Notes: generated by a model from the sequence alone, not told the origin. Counted from the first letter of the stretch, positions 1 through 8,716 are shown. The stretch is 64,000 nt of DNA from Streptomyces sp. VRA16 Mangrove soil (GCF_017377775.1 NZ_JAFVLN010000002.1:434001-498000); one strand, 5' to 3'. Numbers and translations are program-made.

Positions 1-211
1 CCGCCTGATCGCCAAGGGCAAGATCCACCCGACGCTCTCGAAGGTCTACTCCCTGGAGGAGACCGGCCAGGCCGCCCACGACGTGCACCGCAACGCCCAC
101 CAGGGCAAGGTCGGCGTGCTCTGCCTCGCCCCCGAGGAGGGCCTCGGCGTGCGCGACCCGGAGAAGCGGGCGCAGCACATCGACGCCATCAACCGGTTCC
201 GCAACATCTGA
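1..211 (+). CDS. ccr: Crotonyl-CoA carboxylase/reductase, C-terminal end (partial)
   Basis: Only the last 69 residues are inside the window; the reading frame is open from base 2 and stops with TGA at 209-211. They include VYSLEETGQAAHDVHRN and end in DAINRFRNI, which resembles the C-terminus of medium-chain dehydrogenase/reductase-type crotonyl-CoA carboxylase/reductases. The enzyme reductively carboxylates crotonyl-CoA to (2S)-ethylmalonyl-CoA with NADPH, the key step of the ethylmalonyl-CoA pathway and a source of extender units. The identification leans on the next four genes, which encode the following pathway steps; the gap to the next gene is only 22 bp, so one transcript is likely. 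Confidence 0.85.
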   Translation, partial: RLIAKGKIHPTLSKVYSLEETGQAAHDVHRNAHQGKVGVLCLAPEEGLGVRDPEKRAQHIDAINRFRNI

Positions 212-233
212 ACTCCCGGGGGAGACAGATCTC

Positions 234-2282
234 ATGACTGAGCGTCAGAAGGACCGGCCGTGGCTCATGCGCACGTACGCCGGCCATTCCACGGCGGAGG
301 CGTCCAACGAGCTGTACCGCCGCAACCTCGCCAAGGGCCAGACGGGTCTGTCGGTCGCCTTCGACCTGCCGACCCAGACGGGGTACGACCCGGACCACAT
401 CCTCGCGCGGGGTGAGGTCGGCCGCGTGGGCGTCCCGGTGTCCCATCTCGGCGACATGCGGCGGCTGTTCCAGGACATCCCCCTGGAGCAGATGAACACC
501 TCGATGACGATCAACGCCACCGCCATGTGGCTTCTGGCGCTCTATCAGGTCGTCGCGGAGGAGCAGGGCGTGGACATCGCCACGCTCCAGGGCACGACGC
601 AGAACGACATCGTCAAGGAGTACCTGTCCCGGGGGACGCACGTCTTCCCGCCGGGCCCCTCGCTCCGGCTGACGACGGACATGATCGCCTACACGGTGTC
701 CCACATCCCCAAGTGGAACCCGATCAACATCTGCTCGTACCACCTTCAGGAGGCGGGGGCCACTCCGGTCCAGGAGATCGCGTACGCGATGTCCACCGCC
801 ATCGCCGTTCTCGATGCCGTACGCGACTCAGGGCAGGTCCCCGCCGAGAAGTTCGGGGACGTCGTGGCCCGTATCTCCTTCTTTGTGAACGCGGGAGTCC
901 GCTTCATCGAGGAGATGTGCAAGATGCGGGCGTTCGGGCGGATCTGGGACCAGATCACGCGCGAGCGGTACGGCATCGAGAACGCGAAGCAGCGCCGCTT
1001 CCGGTACGGCGTTCAGGTCAACTCGCTGGGCCTGACCGAGGCCCAGCCGGAGAACAACGTCCAGCGCATCGTCCTAGAAATGCTGGCCGTGACCCTCTCG
1101 AAGGACGCGCGCGCCCGCGCCGTCCAACTCCCGGCCTGGAACGAGGCGTTGGGCCTCCCCCGCCCCTGGGACCAGCAGTGGTCGCTGCGGATCCAGCAGG
1201 TTCTCGCCCACGAGAGCGACCTGCTGGAGTACGAGGACATCTTCGCGGGCTCGCACGTCATCGAGAAGAAGGTCGACGAGCTGGTCGCCGACTCGCTGGC
1301 CGAGATCGAGCGGATCCAGGAGATGGGCGGCGCGATGGCCGCCGTGGAGTCGGGCTACCTCAAGTCGCAGCTCGTCTCCTCGCACGCCGAGCGCCGGGCC
1401 CGGATCGAGGGCGGCGAGGAGAAGATCGTCGGCGTCAACATCTACGAGACGACCGAGCCGAACCCGCTCACCGCCGACCTGGACACCGCGATCATGACGG
1501 TGGACCACGGCGTCGAGGCGCGGGTGGTCTCCGCCATCGAGGAGTGGCGCACGACGCGTCAGGAGTCGACCGACCGCCAGGGCATGGGTGACCCGTTCCA
1601 CTACCCGACCACCGGCCAGGCGCTGGAGCGCCTCAAGGAGGCCGCGGCGGGCACGGAGAACCTCATGGAGGCCACCCTGGAGTGCGCCCGGGCCGGCGTC
1701 ACGACCGGCGAGTGGTCCGAGGCGCTGCGCGAGGTGTTCGGCGAGTTCCGGGCGCCCACGGGCGTCTCGTCGGCGCCGGTCGCGGTGACCGCGGAGGAGG
1801 GCACGCCGCTCGCCCTCGTCCGCGAGAAGGTCCGCCGCACCGGTGACGAGCTGGGCGGCAAGCTCCGCCTGCTGGTCGGCAAGCCGGGCCTGGACGGTCA
1901 CTCGAACGGTGCCGAGCAGATCGCGGTCCGTGCCCGCGACGCCGGCTTCGAGGTGGTCTACCAGGGCATCCGGCTGACCCCTGACCAGATCGTGTCCGCC
2001 GCGCTCGCCGAGGACGTGCACTGCGTCGGCCTGTCGATCCTGTCCGGGTCGCACGCCGAGCTGGTGCCGGACGTGCTCACCCGGCTGCGCGAGGCGGGCG
2101 CCACCGACATCCCCGTGATCGTCGGGGGCATCATTCCGAATGCCGATGCCGAGGACCTGAAGCGGGCGGGTGTGGCCGCCGTCTTCACCCCCAAGGACTT
2201 CGGCATCACGGAGATCATCGGCCGTATCGTCGACGAGATCCGGAAAGCGAACAACCTCGACCTGTTGGAGGTCCCCGCATGA
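234..2282 (+). CDS. meaA: Ethylmalonyl-CoA mutase (MeaA/Ecm), coenzyme-B12 dependent
   Basis: A 682-residue acyl-CoA mutase of the methylmalonyl-CoA mutase superfamily, inferred to turn ethylmalonyl-CoA into methylsuccinyl-CoA. The N-terminal TIM-barrel half carries the conserved GLSVAFDLPTQTGYDPDH stretch near residue 40. The C-terminal cobalamin domain has the DxHxxG motif at Asp554-Gly-His556-Ser-Asn-Gly559, where His556 would be the lower cobalt ligand, followed by the SIL and VGG segments of the B12-binding fold. Both halves are in one chain, as in Ecm. ATG at 234 is preceded by a strong GGGGGAGA site. The stop overlaps the start of the next gene (ATGA), so translation is probably coupled. 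The position directly after ccr supports ethylmalonyl- rather than methylmalonyl-CoA as substrate. Confidence 0.92.
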   Translation: MTERQKDRPWLMRTYAGHSTAEASNELYRRNLAKGQTGLSVAFDLPTQTGYDPDHILARGEVGRVGVPVSHLGDMRRLFQDIPLEQMNTSMTINATAMWLLALYQVVAEEQGVDIATLQGTTQNDIVKEYLSRGTHVFPPGPSLRLTTDMIAYTVSHIPKWNPINICSYHLQEAGATPVQEIAYAMSTAIAVLDAVRDSGQVPAEKFGDVVARISFFVNAGVRFIEEMCKMRAFGRIWDQITRERYGIENAKQRRFRYGVQVNSLGLTEAQPENNVQRIVLEMLAVTLSKDARARAVQLPAWNEALGLPRPWDQQWSLRIQQVLAHESDLLEYEDIFAGSHVIEKKVDELVADSLAEIERIQEMGGAMAAVESGYLKSQLVSSHAERRARIEGGEEKIVGVNIYETTEPNPLTADLDTAIMTVDHGVEARVVSAIEEWRTTRQESTDRQGMGDPFHYPTTGQALERLKEAAAGTENLMEATLECARAGVTTGEWSEALREVFGEFRAPTGVSSAPVAVTAEEGTPLALVREKVRRTGDELGGKLRLLVGKPGLDGHSNGAEQIAVRARDAGFEVVYQGIRLTPDQIVSAALAEDVHCVGLSILSGSHAELVPDVLTRLREAGATDIPVIVGGIIPNADAEDLKRAGVAAVFTPKDFGITEIIGRIVDEIRKANNLDLLEVPA

Positions 2283-3244
2283 CCAGCCCTGTCAACCGCC
2301 TTCGGCCGCGCCGCTCCTGCCTCGCGGTCCCCGGGTCGAACCCCCGCTTCCTGGAGAAGGCCCAGGGCCTCGCCGCCGACCAGGTCTTCCTCGACCTGGA
2401 GGACGCCTGCGCGCCGCTCGCCAAGCCGGAGGCCCGGCACACCATCGTCAAGTTCCTCAACGAGGGCGACTGGACGGGCAAGACGCGCGTCGTGCGGGTC
2501 AACGACTGGACGACCGAGTGGACCTACCGTGACGTCGTGACCGTCGTCGAGGGCGCCGGACAGAACCTCGACTGCATCATGCTGCCGAAGGTCCAGACGG
2601 CCGACCAGGTCGTCGCCCTGGACCTGCTGCTCACGCAGATCGAGAAGACGATGGGCTTCGAGGTCGGCAAGATCGGCATCGAGGCGCAGATCGAGAACGC
2701 CAAGGGCCTCAACAACGTCAACGCGATCGCGGAGGCCTCGCCCCGCACGGAGACGATCATCTTCGGCCCGGCCGACTTCATGGCCTCCATCAACATGAAG
2801 TCCCTGGTCGTCGGCGAGCAGCCGCCCGGCTACGGCGCCGACGCCTATCACTACATCCTGATGAAGATCCTGATGGCGGCCCGCGCCAACGACCTCCAGG
2901 CGATCGACGGCCCCTACCTGCAGATCAAGAACGTGGACGGCTTCCGCGAGGTCGCCGGCCGCGCCGCGGCGCTCGGCTTCGACGGCAAGTGGGTGCTGCA
3001 CCCGGGCCAGGTCGACGCGGCCAACGAGGTCTTCTCGCCCTCGCAGGAGGACTTCGACCACGCCGAGCTGATCCTGGACGCGTACGAGTACTGCACGTCC
3101 GAGGCGGGCGGCAAGAAGGGCTCGGCGATGCTCGGCGACGAGATGATCGACGAGGCCTCGCGGAAGATGGCGCTCGTCATCTCCGGCAAGGGCCGGGCCG
3201 CCGGCATGCAGCGCACGTCGAAGTTCGAAGCCCCGGAGGCGTAA
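2279..3244 (+). CDS. mcl: Malyl-CoA/beta-methylmalyl-CoA lyase (HpcH/HpaI-CitE family)
   Basis: A 321-residue CoA-ester lyase. The N-terminal RSCLAVPGSNPRFLEKA and FLDLEDACAP segments, and the basic/acidic residues of the TIM barrel (KIGIEAQIENAKGL), are typical of the CitE/Mcl family, which uses Mg2+ bound by acidic residues. In the ethylmalonyl-CoA pathway the enzyme cleaves beta-methylmalyl-CoA to glyoxylate and propionyl-CoA; related enzymes also act on malyl-CoA. The ATG overlaps the mutase stop by 4 bp. Function is taken from family plus operon; whether it is a lyase or a paired thioesterase cannot be told from sequence alone. Confidence 0.88.
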   Translation: MTSPVNRLRPRRSCLAVPGSNPRFLEKAQGLAADQVFLDLEDACAPLAKPEARHTIVKFLNEGDWTGKTRVVRVNDWTTEWTYRDVVTVVEGAGQNLDCIMLPKVQTADQVVALDLLLTQIEKTMGFEVGKIGIEAQIENAKGLNNVNAIAEASPRTETIIFGPADFMASINMKSLVVGEQPPGYGADAYHYILMKILMAARANDLQAIDGPYLQIKNVDGFREVAGRAAALGFDGKWVLHPGQVDAANEVFSPSQEDFDHAELILDAYEYCTSEAGGKKGSAMLGDEMIDEASRKMALVISGKGRAAGMQRTSKFEAPEA

Positions 3245-3247
3245 GAC

Positions 3248-3757
3248 ATGCAGTTCGGCCGCACCTACGAAGAGTTCACCGTCGGGGACGTCTACAAGCA
3301 CTGGCCCGGCAAGACGGTCACCGAGTACGACGACCACCTCTTCTGTCTGCTCACCATGAACCACCACCCGCTCCACATGGACACGAACTATGCGGAGAAG
3401 ACGACCGATTTCGGGAAGAACGTCGTCGTCGGGAACTACATCTACTCGCTCCTGCTCGGCATGTCCGTGCCGGACGTCTCCGGCAAGGCGATCGCCAACC
3501 TGGAGATCGAGTCCCTGCGTCACGTGGCGCCGACCTTCCACGGCGACACCCTCTACGGCGAGACGACGGTCCTCGACAAGACCCCGTCGAAGTCGAAGAG
3601 CGACCGCGGCATCGTCTACGTCGAGACCAAGGGCTACAAGCAGGACGGCACGCTCGTCTGCGTCTTCCGCCGCAAGGTGATGGTGCCCACCGAGACGTAC
3701 ATCAAGGAGCGCGGCGGCGAGCAGCCCGGCCGCCCGGAACTTCGGGAGAGCAAGTAA
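3248..3757 (+). CDS. MaoC-family hydratase, probable mesaconyl-CoA hydratase
   Basis: A 169-residue single hot-dog-fold protein of the MaoC/(R)-hydratase group. The FCLLTMNHHPLHMDTNYA segment carries the N/H-containing hydratase motif, with MNHHPLHMD as the likely active-site stretch. By position between the C-C lyase and the acyl-CoA dehydrogenase it should interconvert mesaconyl-CoA and beta-methylmalyl-CoA. As I recall, the characterised proteobacterial mesaconyl-CoA hydratases are about twice as long, with a double hot-dog; this one would have to work as a dimer of single domains. It begins 3 bp after the lyase stop and ends 2 bp before the dehydrogenase start. Confidence 0.85.
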   Translation: MQFGRTYEEFTVGDVYKHWPGKTVTEYDDHLFCLLTMNHHPLHMDTNYAEKTTDFGKNVVVGNYIYSLLLGMSVPDVSGKAIANLEIESLRHVAPTFHGDTLYGETTVLDKTPSKSKSDRGIVYVETKGYKQDGTLVCVFRRKVMVPTETYIKERGGEQPGRPELRESK

Positions 3758-3759
3758 CC

Positions 3760-4965
3760 ATGAGCCGACTCGCCCAGACCCACGGCCTCAACGACGTGCA
3801 GCAGGAGATCCTGTCCACCGTCCGGGACTTCGTGGACAAGGAGATCATTCCCGTCGCGACCGAGCTGGAGCACCGCGACGAGTACCCGCAAGCGATCGTC
3901 GACGGGCTCAAGGAGCTGGGCCTGTTCGGCCTGATGATCCCCGAGGAGTACGGGGGTCTGGGCGAGTCGCTGCTCACGTACGCGCTGTGCGTGGAGGAGA
4001 TAGCCCGCGGCTGGATGTCGGTCTCCGGCATCATCAACACCCACTTCATCGTGGCGTACATGCTCAAGCAGCACGGGACGCAGGAGCAGAAGGAGTACTT
4101 CCTTCCGCGGATGGCGCTCGGTGAGGTGCGCGGCGCCTTCTCGATGTCGGAGCCGGGCCTCGGCTCCGATGTGTCGGCGATCACGTCGAAGGCGGTCAGG
4201 GACGGCGACGAGTACGTCCTGAACGGCCAGAAGATGTGGCTGACCAACGGCGGCACGTCAACGCTTGTGGCGGTTCTCACGCGAAGTGACGAAGGTCATC
4301 CCGAAGGCACTGCCCCGCACAAGTCCATGACGACCTTCCTCGTGGAGAAGGAGCCGGGATTCGGCGAGGTCCGTCCCGGTCTGACCATCCCCGGGAAGAT
4401 CGACAAGATGGGATACAAGGGCGTCGACACGACCGAACTCGTCATGGACAACCTGCGTATTCCGGCCAATCGTGTGCTGGGCGGCAGCACCGGCCGAGGG
4501 TTTTACCAAATGATGGACGGTGTCGAAGTCGGGCGCGTGAATGTGGCCGCACGTGGTTGCGGCGTCGCGCAGCGTGCATTTGAGCTGGGTGTCGCTTACG
4601 CCCAGCAACGACACACTTTCGGAAAGCCCATCGCCCAGCACCAGGCGATCCAGTTCAAGCTGGCCGAGATGGCTACCAAGGTCGAGGCCGCCCATGCGAT
4701 GATGGTGAACGCAGCACGCAAAAAGGACTCCGGGGAACGAAACGACCTCGAAGCAGGAATGGCCAAGTACCTGGCCTCCGAATACTGCAAAGAAGTCGTG
4801 GAGGACGCGTTCCGGATTCATGGCGGCTACGGGTTCTCGAAGGAGTACGAGATCGAGCGCCTCTACCGCGAGGCACCCATGCTGCTGATCGGCGAAGGTA
4901 CCGCCGAGATCCAGAAAATGATCATTGGACGCCGACTGCTCGAGGAGTATCGCTTCCAGGGCTGA
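3760..4965 (+). CDS. mcd: Acyl-CoA dehydrogenase, probable (2S)-methylsuccinyl-CoA dehydrogenase
   Basis: A 401-residue FAD flavoenzyme of the acyl-CoA dehydrogenase family. The FAD/substrate loop FSMSEPGLGSDVSAITSKA and the C-terminal GEGTAEIQ motif are clear, with Glu379 as the expected catalytic base. The role in this operon is oxidation of methylsuccinyl-CoA to mesaconyl-CoA. The frame stays open upstream into the MaoC gene, but ATG 3760 has a GGGAGAG site and gives a normal family length; the long N-terminal extension I recall for proteobacterial Mcd is absent. From about 4258 to 4810 codon use changes, with many GAA, GCA, CGA, AAA, GGT and TTT codons unlike the first 500 bp and the neighbours; see the finding. 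Confidence 0.9.
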   Translation: MSRLAQTHGLNDVQQEILSTVRDFVDKEIIPVATELEHRDEYPQAIVDGLKELGLFGLMIPEEYGGLGESLLTYALCVEEIARGWMSVSGIINTHFIVAYMLKQHGTQEQKEYFLPRMALGEVRGAFSMSEPGLGSDVSAITSKAVRDGDEYVLNGQKMWLTNGGTSTLVAVLTRSDEGHPEGTAPHKSMTTFLVEKEPGFGEVRPGLTIPGKIDKMGYKGVDTTELVMDNLRIPANRVLGGSTGRGFYQMMDGVEVGRVNVAARGCGVAQRAFELGVAYAQQRHTFGKPIAQHQAIQFKLAEMATKVEAAHAMMVNAARKKDSGERNDLEAGMAKYLASEYCKEVVEDAFRIHGGYGFSKEYEIERLYREAPMLLIGEGTAEIQKMIIGRRLLEEYRFQG

Positions 4966-4988
4966 GCCTGTCCGAACTGTTCGCTTTC

Positions 4989-5021
4989 GGGGTGTTTTCT
5001 TCGCGAAGAAGATCACACCCC
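4989..5021 (+). terminator. Hairpin after the ethylmalonyl-CoA operon
   Basis: The arms GGGGTGT and ACACCCC, plus an inner TTCTTC/GAAGAA pair around GCGC, form a stem with a small bulge 24 bp after the dehydrogenase stop. There is no clear T-run. It separates the carbon-assimilation operon from psd. Confidence 0.5.
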
Positions 5022-5160
5022 GTAGGCACTCTTCGGCCGAAGCTCACAGCTCGATGTCGCTTCCTGGCTTGCCCAGTTGTGGCTCGCAACCGATAGCATC
5101 CCGGGAAAAGCCGCCGTCCCCCCGTAACCAGCGCGGCCTCATCCGCTACGAAGGTCATCC

Positions 5161-5817
5161 ATGCCCCACAGCCAAACCTCTGCACCACGCGACGGCTTCC
5201 TCGGTGGTCGCCTTGCGCGCGGAGCATCGCCGTGGCTTCTTCCGACCGTCGCCACGGCCGCACTGAGCCTGGCGCGCTCGCGTCGTTCCAAGAAGGCAGC
5301 AGCACTCGCCGTCCCGACCACCGCTCTGGCGGCCGGCATGTTGTGGTTCTTCCGGGACCCCGAGCGCGAGATCGCCCCCGGCCGGGTCATCTCCCCGGCC
5401 GACGGTGTGGTGCAGAGCATCATGCCGTGGAAGGACGGTCGTACCCGTGTCGCGATCTTCATGAGCCCGCTGAACGTGCACGTGAACCGCGCTCCCCTCG
5501 CGGGCACCGTGACGTCCGTCGAGCACATCCCCGGTGGTTTCGTTCCCGCCTTCAACAAGGAGAGCGAGAACAACGAGCGGGTGGTCTGGCACTTCGACAC
5601 CGAGCTCGGTGACATCGAGATGATCCAGATCGCCGGCGCAGTCGCCCGCCGCATCGTGCCGTACATCCCCCAGGGCACGAAGGTCGAGCAGGGCGAGCGC
5701 ATCGGGCTCATCCGCTTCGGGTCGCGCGTCGACATCTACCTCCCCGAAGGGGTCGAGGTCGACGTCGAGGTCGGCCAGAAGACGACGGCGGGGGTGACTC
5801 GCATTGACCGTGACTGA
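5161..5817 (+). CDS. psd: Phosphatidylserine decarboxylase proenzyme
   Basis: A 218-residue member of the short phosphatidylserine decarboxylase family, with a hydrophobic N-terminal part and the self-cleavage motif RFGSRVDIYLP. Cleavage between Gly187 and Ser188 would make a large beta chain and a small alpha chain with a pyruvoyl group derived from Ser188. The enzyme forms phosphatidylethanolamine at the membrane. Conserved LSPLNVHVNR-type residues appear as MSPLNVHVNRAPLAG. The gene starts 195 bp after the dehydrogenase and overlaps pssA at its 3' end, so substrate-making and substrate-using enzymes are co-expressed. Confidence 0.93.
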   Translation: MPHSQTSAPRDGFLGGRLARGASPWLLPTVATAALSLARSRRSKKAAALAVPTTALAAGMLWFFRDPEREIAPGRVISPADGVVQSIMPWKDGRTRVAIFMSPLNVHVNRAPLAGTVTSVEHIPGGFVPAFNKESENNERVVWHFDTELGDIEMIQIAGAVARRIVPYIPQGTKVEQGERIGLIRFGSRVDIYLPEGVEVDVEVGQKTTAGVTRIDRD

Positions 5818-6658
5818 CCCCGAGACCCAGGCGGGCTGGGTGCCCGAGACGGACGCGGCGGACGACGCGGAGGAGATGCCGCTCTCACTGCGCCTGTCGA
5901 TAGCGGACACCCTGACGCTCGGTAACGCGACGTGCGGCTTCATGGCCGTCTACTTCACGACCACCGGCATCCTGATCCCGCACATCCAGGGCAGCAACGA
6001 CTCCGGCATGGCGCGGCACTCCGCCGCGACCGCCGTGATCCTGATGCTGGCCGCCGCGATCTTCGACCTGTTCGACGGTCTGGTGGCCCGCAAGCTGCGG
6101 TCGTCGCCGATGGGCGCGGAGCTGGACAACCTCTCCGACCTGATCAGCTTCGGCCTGGCGCCCGCGTACTTCGTGCTCGTGTACGGCATGGTCGCCGACG
6201 ACGCCCACCAGAGAGTGGCGGCGGTCGGCGCGATCGTCGTGCTGCTGGCGGTGGTGCTGCGGCTCGCGCGGTTCTCGTGCGTGACGGTGAAGGACGGCAC
6301 CTTCCAGGGCATGCCGTCGCCGTTCGGCGCGCTGACGGTCGTCTCGATCGTGCTCCTGGAGCTGCCCTTCGTGGCCACCCTCCTGGCGATCCTGGGCACC
6401 GCGTGGCTGATGGTCAGCCGCGTCGAGTACCCGAAGCCGCGCGGCCGCCTCGCCGTCGCGATGCTGTCGTGGATCGTGCTGAGCATGGGTCTGCTGGCGG
6501 CCTGGGCGTTCGACGCCCCCGGCGGCCAGCTGCTGCTCCAGACGGGCTGTGCGCTGCAGCTGGTCCTCGGCGCGGTCATCCCGCTGTTCGCCACGGCTCG
6601 CCGGGTGAACAACTTCCGGGACAACCGGCGCGAGGCGCGAGCGGCGCAGCTGCCGTAG
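5804..6658 (+). CDS. pssA: CDP-diacylglycerol-serine O-phosphatidyltransferase
   Basis: A membrane CDP-alcohol phosphatidyltransferase of about 284 residues. The signature DG-x2-AR-x8-G-x3-D-x3-D is complete in FDGLVARKLRSSPMG followed by AELDNLSD. Several hydrophobic segments follow. It makes phosphatidylserine, which the preceding Psd decarboxylates. The start is TTG 5804 or GTG 5810; both lie inside the last codons of psd (overlap 14 or 8 bp), so translation is coupled either way. A strong terminator follows at 6677. Confidence 0.93.
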   Translation: MTVTDPETQAGWVPETDAADDAEEMPLSLRLSIADTLTLGNATCGFMAVYFTTTGILIPHIQGSNDSGMARHSAATAVILMLAAAIFDLFDGLVARKLRSSPMGAELDNLSDLISFGLAPAYFVLVYGMVADDAHQRVAAVGAIVVLLAVVLRLARFSCVTVKDGTFQGMPSPFGALTVVSIVLLELPFVATLLAILGTAWLMVSRVEYPKPRGRLAVAMLSWIVLSMGLLAAWAFDAPGGQLLLQTGCALQLVLGAVIPLFATARRVNNFRDNRREARAAQLP

Positions 6659-6676
6659 CCCGGCAGGGAACGCGTG

Positions 6677-6719
6677 GGCGGTGGGCCCGAACCGATCCGG
6701 TTCGGGCCCACCGCCTTTT
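6677..6719. terminator. Strong bidirectional terminator
   Basis: Perfect 17-bp arms (6677-6693 and 6699-6715) enclose a 5-nt loop GATCC, followed by TTTT. It lies between the convergent ends of pssA (6658) and the ABC exporter (6747) and can serve both. Confidence 0.9.
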
Positions 6720-6746
6720 CGTGCGCCGGCTGGTCCCGGCCGTCCG

Positions 6747-8540
6747 TCAGGCCGCTTCCTGCAAGAAGCCTCCCGACTGGTGCTGCCAGAGCTTGGCGTA
6801 CGTTCCCGAGGCCTCCAGGAGCTCGGTGTGGCTGCCCTGCTCGACGATCCGGCCGTGGTCCAGGACGATCAGCTGGTCCATGCCCGCCACGGTGCTCAGC
6901 CGGTGGGCGACGACGAGGGCCGTGCGGCCCTCCATGAGCCGCCACAGCGCCTCCTGCACCAGCAGCTCGCTCTCCGAGTCGAGCGCGCTCGTCGCCTCGT
7001 CCAGGAGCAGGATCGGGGCGTCCCGCAGGATCGCGCGGGCCAGCGCGACCCGCTGCCGCTGGCCGCCGGAGAGCTTGATGCCGCGCTCCCCGACCATGGT
7101 GTCGAAGCCGTCCGGCAGCGCGTCCGCGAAGTCCGCGACATGTGCCGCCTCCGCCGCCCGCCGGATCTCGGCGTCGGTGGCGCCGGGCCGGGCGAAGGCG
7201 ATGTTCTCGCGCAGGCTGCGGTGGAACATGGCCGGGTCCTGGGGCACGTACGCGATCAGGGACCGCAGGTCGCGCTGGCTCAGCCGGGAGATGTCCTGGC
7301 CGCCGATCAGGATCCGGCCGCCGTCGATGTCCATCATCCGCAGCAGCAGCCGGGTGAGGGTGGTCTTGCCGCCTCCCGAGCGGCCCACGAGACCGATCCG
7401 GGTGCCGCCGGGCACGGCCAGGTCGAGGCCCGTGAACAGCGGCTCGGGGGCGCCCGCGTGCGCGTACGAGACATGCTCGAAGCGGACGTCGGCGGGCGAG
7501 GGCCTGAGCGGCTCGGGCTCGGGCGGGTCGACCACCTTCGGCTTGTCGTGCAGCAGCTCCGTGAACTGCGCCGCCTCCGTCATGGAGCTTTCGAGACGGC
7601 GGTAGATCTGGTTGAACTCGAACATGATCCGGGTCGCGTTGGTGAAGTACGTGAACGCGACGACGATCGCCTCGACGCTGTGCCCGCCGCCGGAGAGGGC
7701 GACGGCGAGGAGCAGTCCGAGGGCGTTGGTGGCCACGGACAGCGGGGCGACGAGGGTGTCGACGCGCAGGTTGCCGTAGTCCCACGACTTCAGCAGCTGA
7801 CGGCGGGCGGTCGCGACCCGCGCCCGGTGCTCGGCGGCCTCGCGGTCCTCCGCGGCGAAGGCGCGGACCGTCTCCATGTTCATCAGGCTGTCGGCGACAT
7901 GGCCCGACATCCGGGCGAACGCCGCCTCGCGCTGGTTGACCAGCTTCTGGCGGCGGCGGATCAGCGGCCGCACGCAGATCCCGGTGATCACGATCATCGC
8001 CAGGAGGACCACGACGAGCAGCGGCTCGTAGCGCCAGAGGATCACCGATCCGAAGATGATCGGCACCATGCTGGCCATGATGTTGAAGATCAGGACGTCC
8101 GCGAACTCCTCGAAGCGCTGGGCGAAGCTCAGGACGCGCTTGGTGAGGGAGCCGGCGAAGTTGTCGTGGAAGAACGTGGCGTCCTTCGCGTACAGCTCGT
8201 CCATGCCGATGACGTACAGGTTCTCGATGGCCCGTGATTCGAGCCGGTTGATGCAGTGGAAGCCGATGCGCCACAGCACTTCCGCGGCGAGCAGTACGCC
8301 GGCGAAGCCGAGGACGTAGGGGAGCATGGCGTCGAAGGTGCGCTCGCCGCCGTCGGCGAGGTCGCCGATCAGCTTGGCGACGACGAGGGGTGCGAGGTAG
8401 TTGAGGCAGATGTTGCCGAGCGCGGGCAGCAGCAGCGCGGGCGCCGCGAGCAAGCGCGCCCGGCGCAGTTCGCGTCCGTAGTAGCGCAGTGCGAGAAGCA
8501 CCGAACCCCGGCTCGGCGGCGCCTCGTGCAAGTCGGTCAA
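6747..8540 (-). CDS. ABC exporter half-transporter (membrane domain fused to ATPase)
   Basis: About 597 residues: an N-terminal six-helix ABC_membrane-type domain followed by one ATPase. Walker A is GLVGRSGGGKTTL (Lys392), the signature [16 protein letters not shown], Walker B ILLLDEATSALDSESE, and the H-loop VAHRLSTV; all are intact, so it should be an active exporter working as a dimer. The substrate is unknown. TTG 8540 is chosen because AAGGGA lies 8-9 nt upstream and the protein then starts LTDLHEAPPSRGS; an in-frame ATG at 8636 would add 32 unconserved-looking residues. It stands alone, bounded by terminators on both sides. Confidence 0.9.
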   Translation of the reverse strand: MTDLHEAPPSRGSVLLALRYYGRELRRARLLAAPALLLPALGNICLNYLAPLVVAKLIGDLADGGERTFDAMLPYVLGFAGVLLAAEVLWRIGFHCINRLESRAIENLYVIGMDELYAKDATFFHDNFAGSLTKRVLSFAQRFEEFADVLIFNIMASMVPIIFGSVILWRYEPLLVVVLLAMIVITGICVRPLIRRRQKLVNQREAAFARMSGHVADSLMNMETVRAFAAEDREAAEHRARVATARRQLLKSWDYGNLRVDTLVAPLSVATNALGLLLAVALSGGGHSVEAIVVAFTYFTNATRIMFEFNQIYRRLESSMTEAAQFTELLHDKPKVVDPPEPEPLRPSPADVRFEHVSYAHAGAPEPLFTGLDLAVPGGTRIGLVGRSGGGKTTLTRLLLRMMDIDGGRILIGGQDISRLSQRDLRSLIAYVPQDPAMFHRSLRENIAFARPGATDAEIRRAAEAAHVADFADALPDGFDTMVGERGIKLSGGQRQRVALARAILRDAPILLLDEATSALDSESELLVQEALWRLMEGRTALVVAHRLSTVAGMDQLIVLDHGRIVEQGSHTELLEASGTYAKLWQHQSGGFLQEAA

Positions 8541-8574
8541 TCCGATCCCGTCCCTTGGGTGTTGGGGCGTGTCG

Positions 8575-8601
8575 AGCCCCCGGCACGGTGGGCCGGGGGC
8601 T
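8575..8601 (-). terminator. GC-rich hairpin upstream of the ABC exporter
   Basis: Ten-bp arms AGCCCCCGGC/GCCGGGGGCT with a 7-nt loop, 35-60 bp upstream of the exporter start and about 115 bp beyond the livK stop. It may be a second terminator for the liv operon or part of the exporter leader. Confidence 0.5.
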
Positions 8602-8654
8602 AGGCAGTGTCCCGTGACGGGAACGGGCGGGTCCACGTGTTTTCGGGGTGAACG

Positions 8655-8703
8655 GAACCTTTCGGCCGAAGGGTTCTACGGGTGCCTCCGGCGTCCGCCG
8701 GAG
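8655..8703 (-). terminator. Tandem hairpins behind the first liv operon
   Basis: Just after the livK stop (8717) lies CTCCGG..CCGGAG (8686-8703), then a near-perfect 22-bp palindrome at 8655-8676 with a single mismatch. Together they are a plausible intrinsic terminator. Confidence 0.55.
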
Positions 8704-8716
8704 TGCGCCGAGGGCA

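Noticed and set aside
1958-3541. A 527-codon open frame on the minus strand across meaA, mcl and the MaoC gene
   Set aside because: It mirrors real genes in a GC-rich genome; its product is a charged Arg/Asp/Val-rich sequence with no family pattern, and the plus strand has clear motifs.
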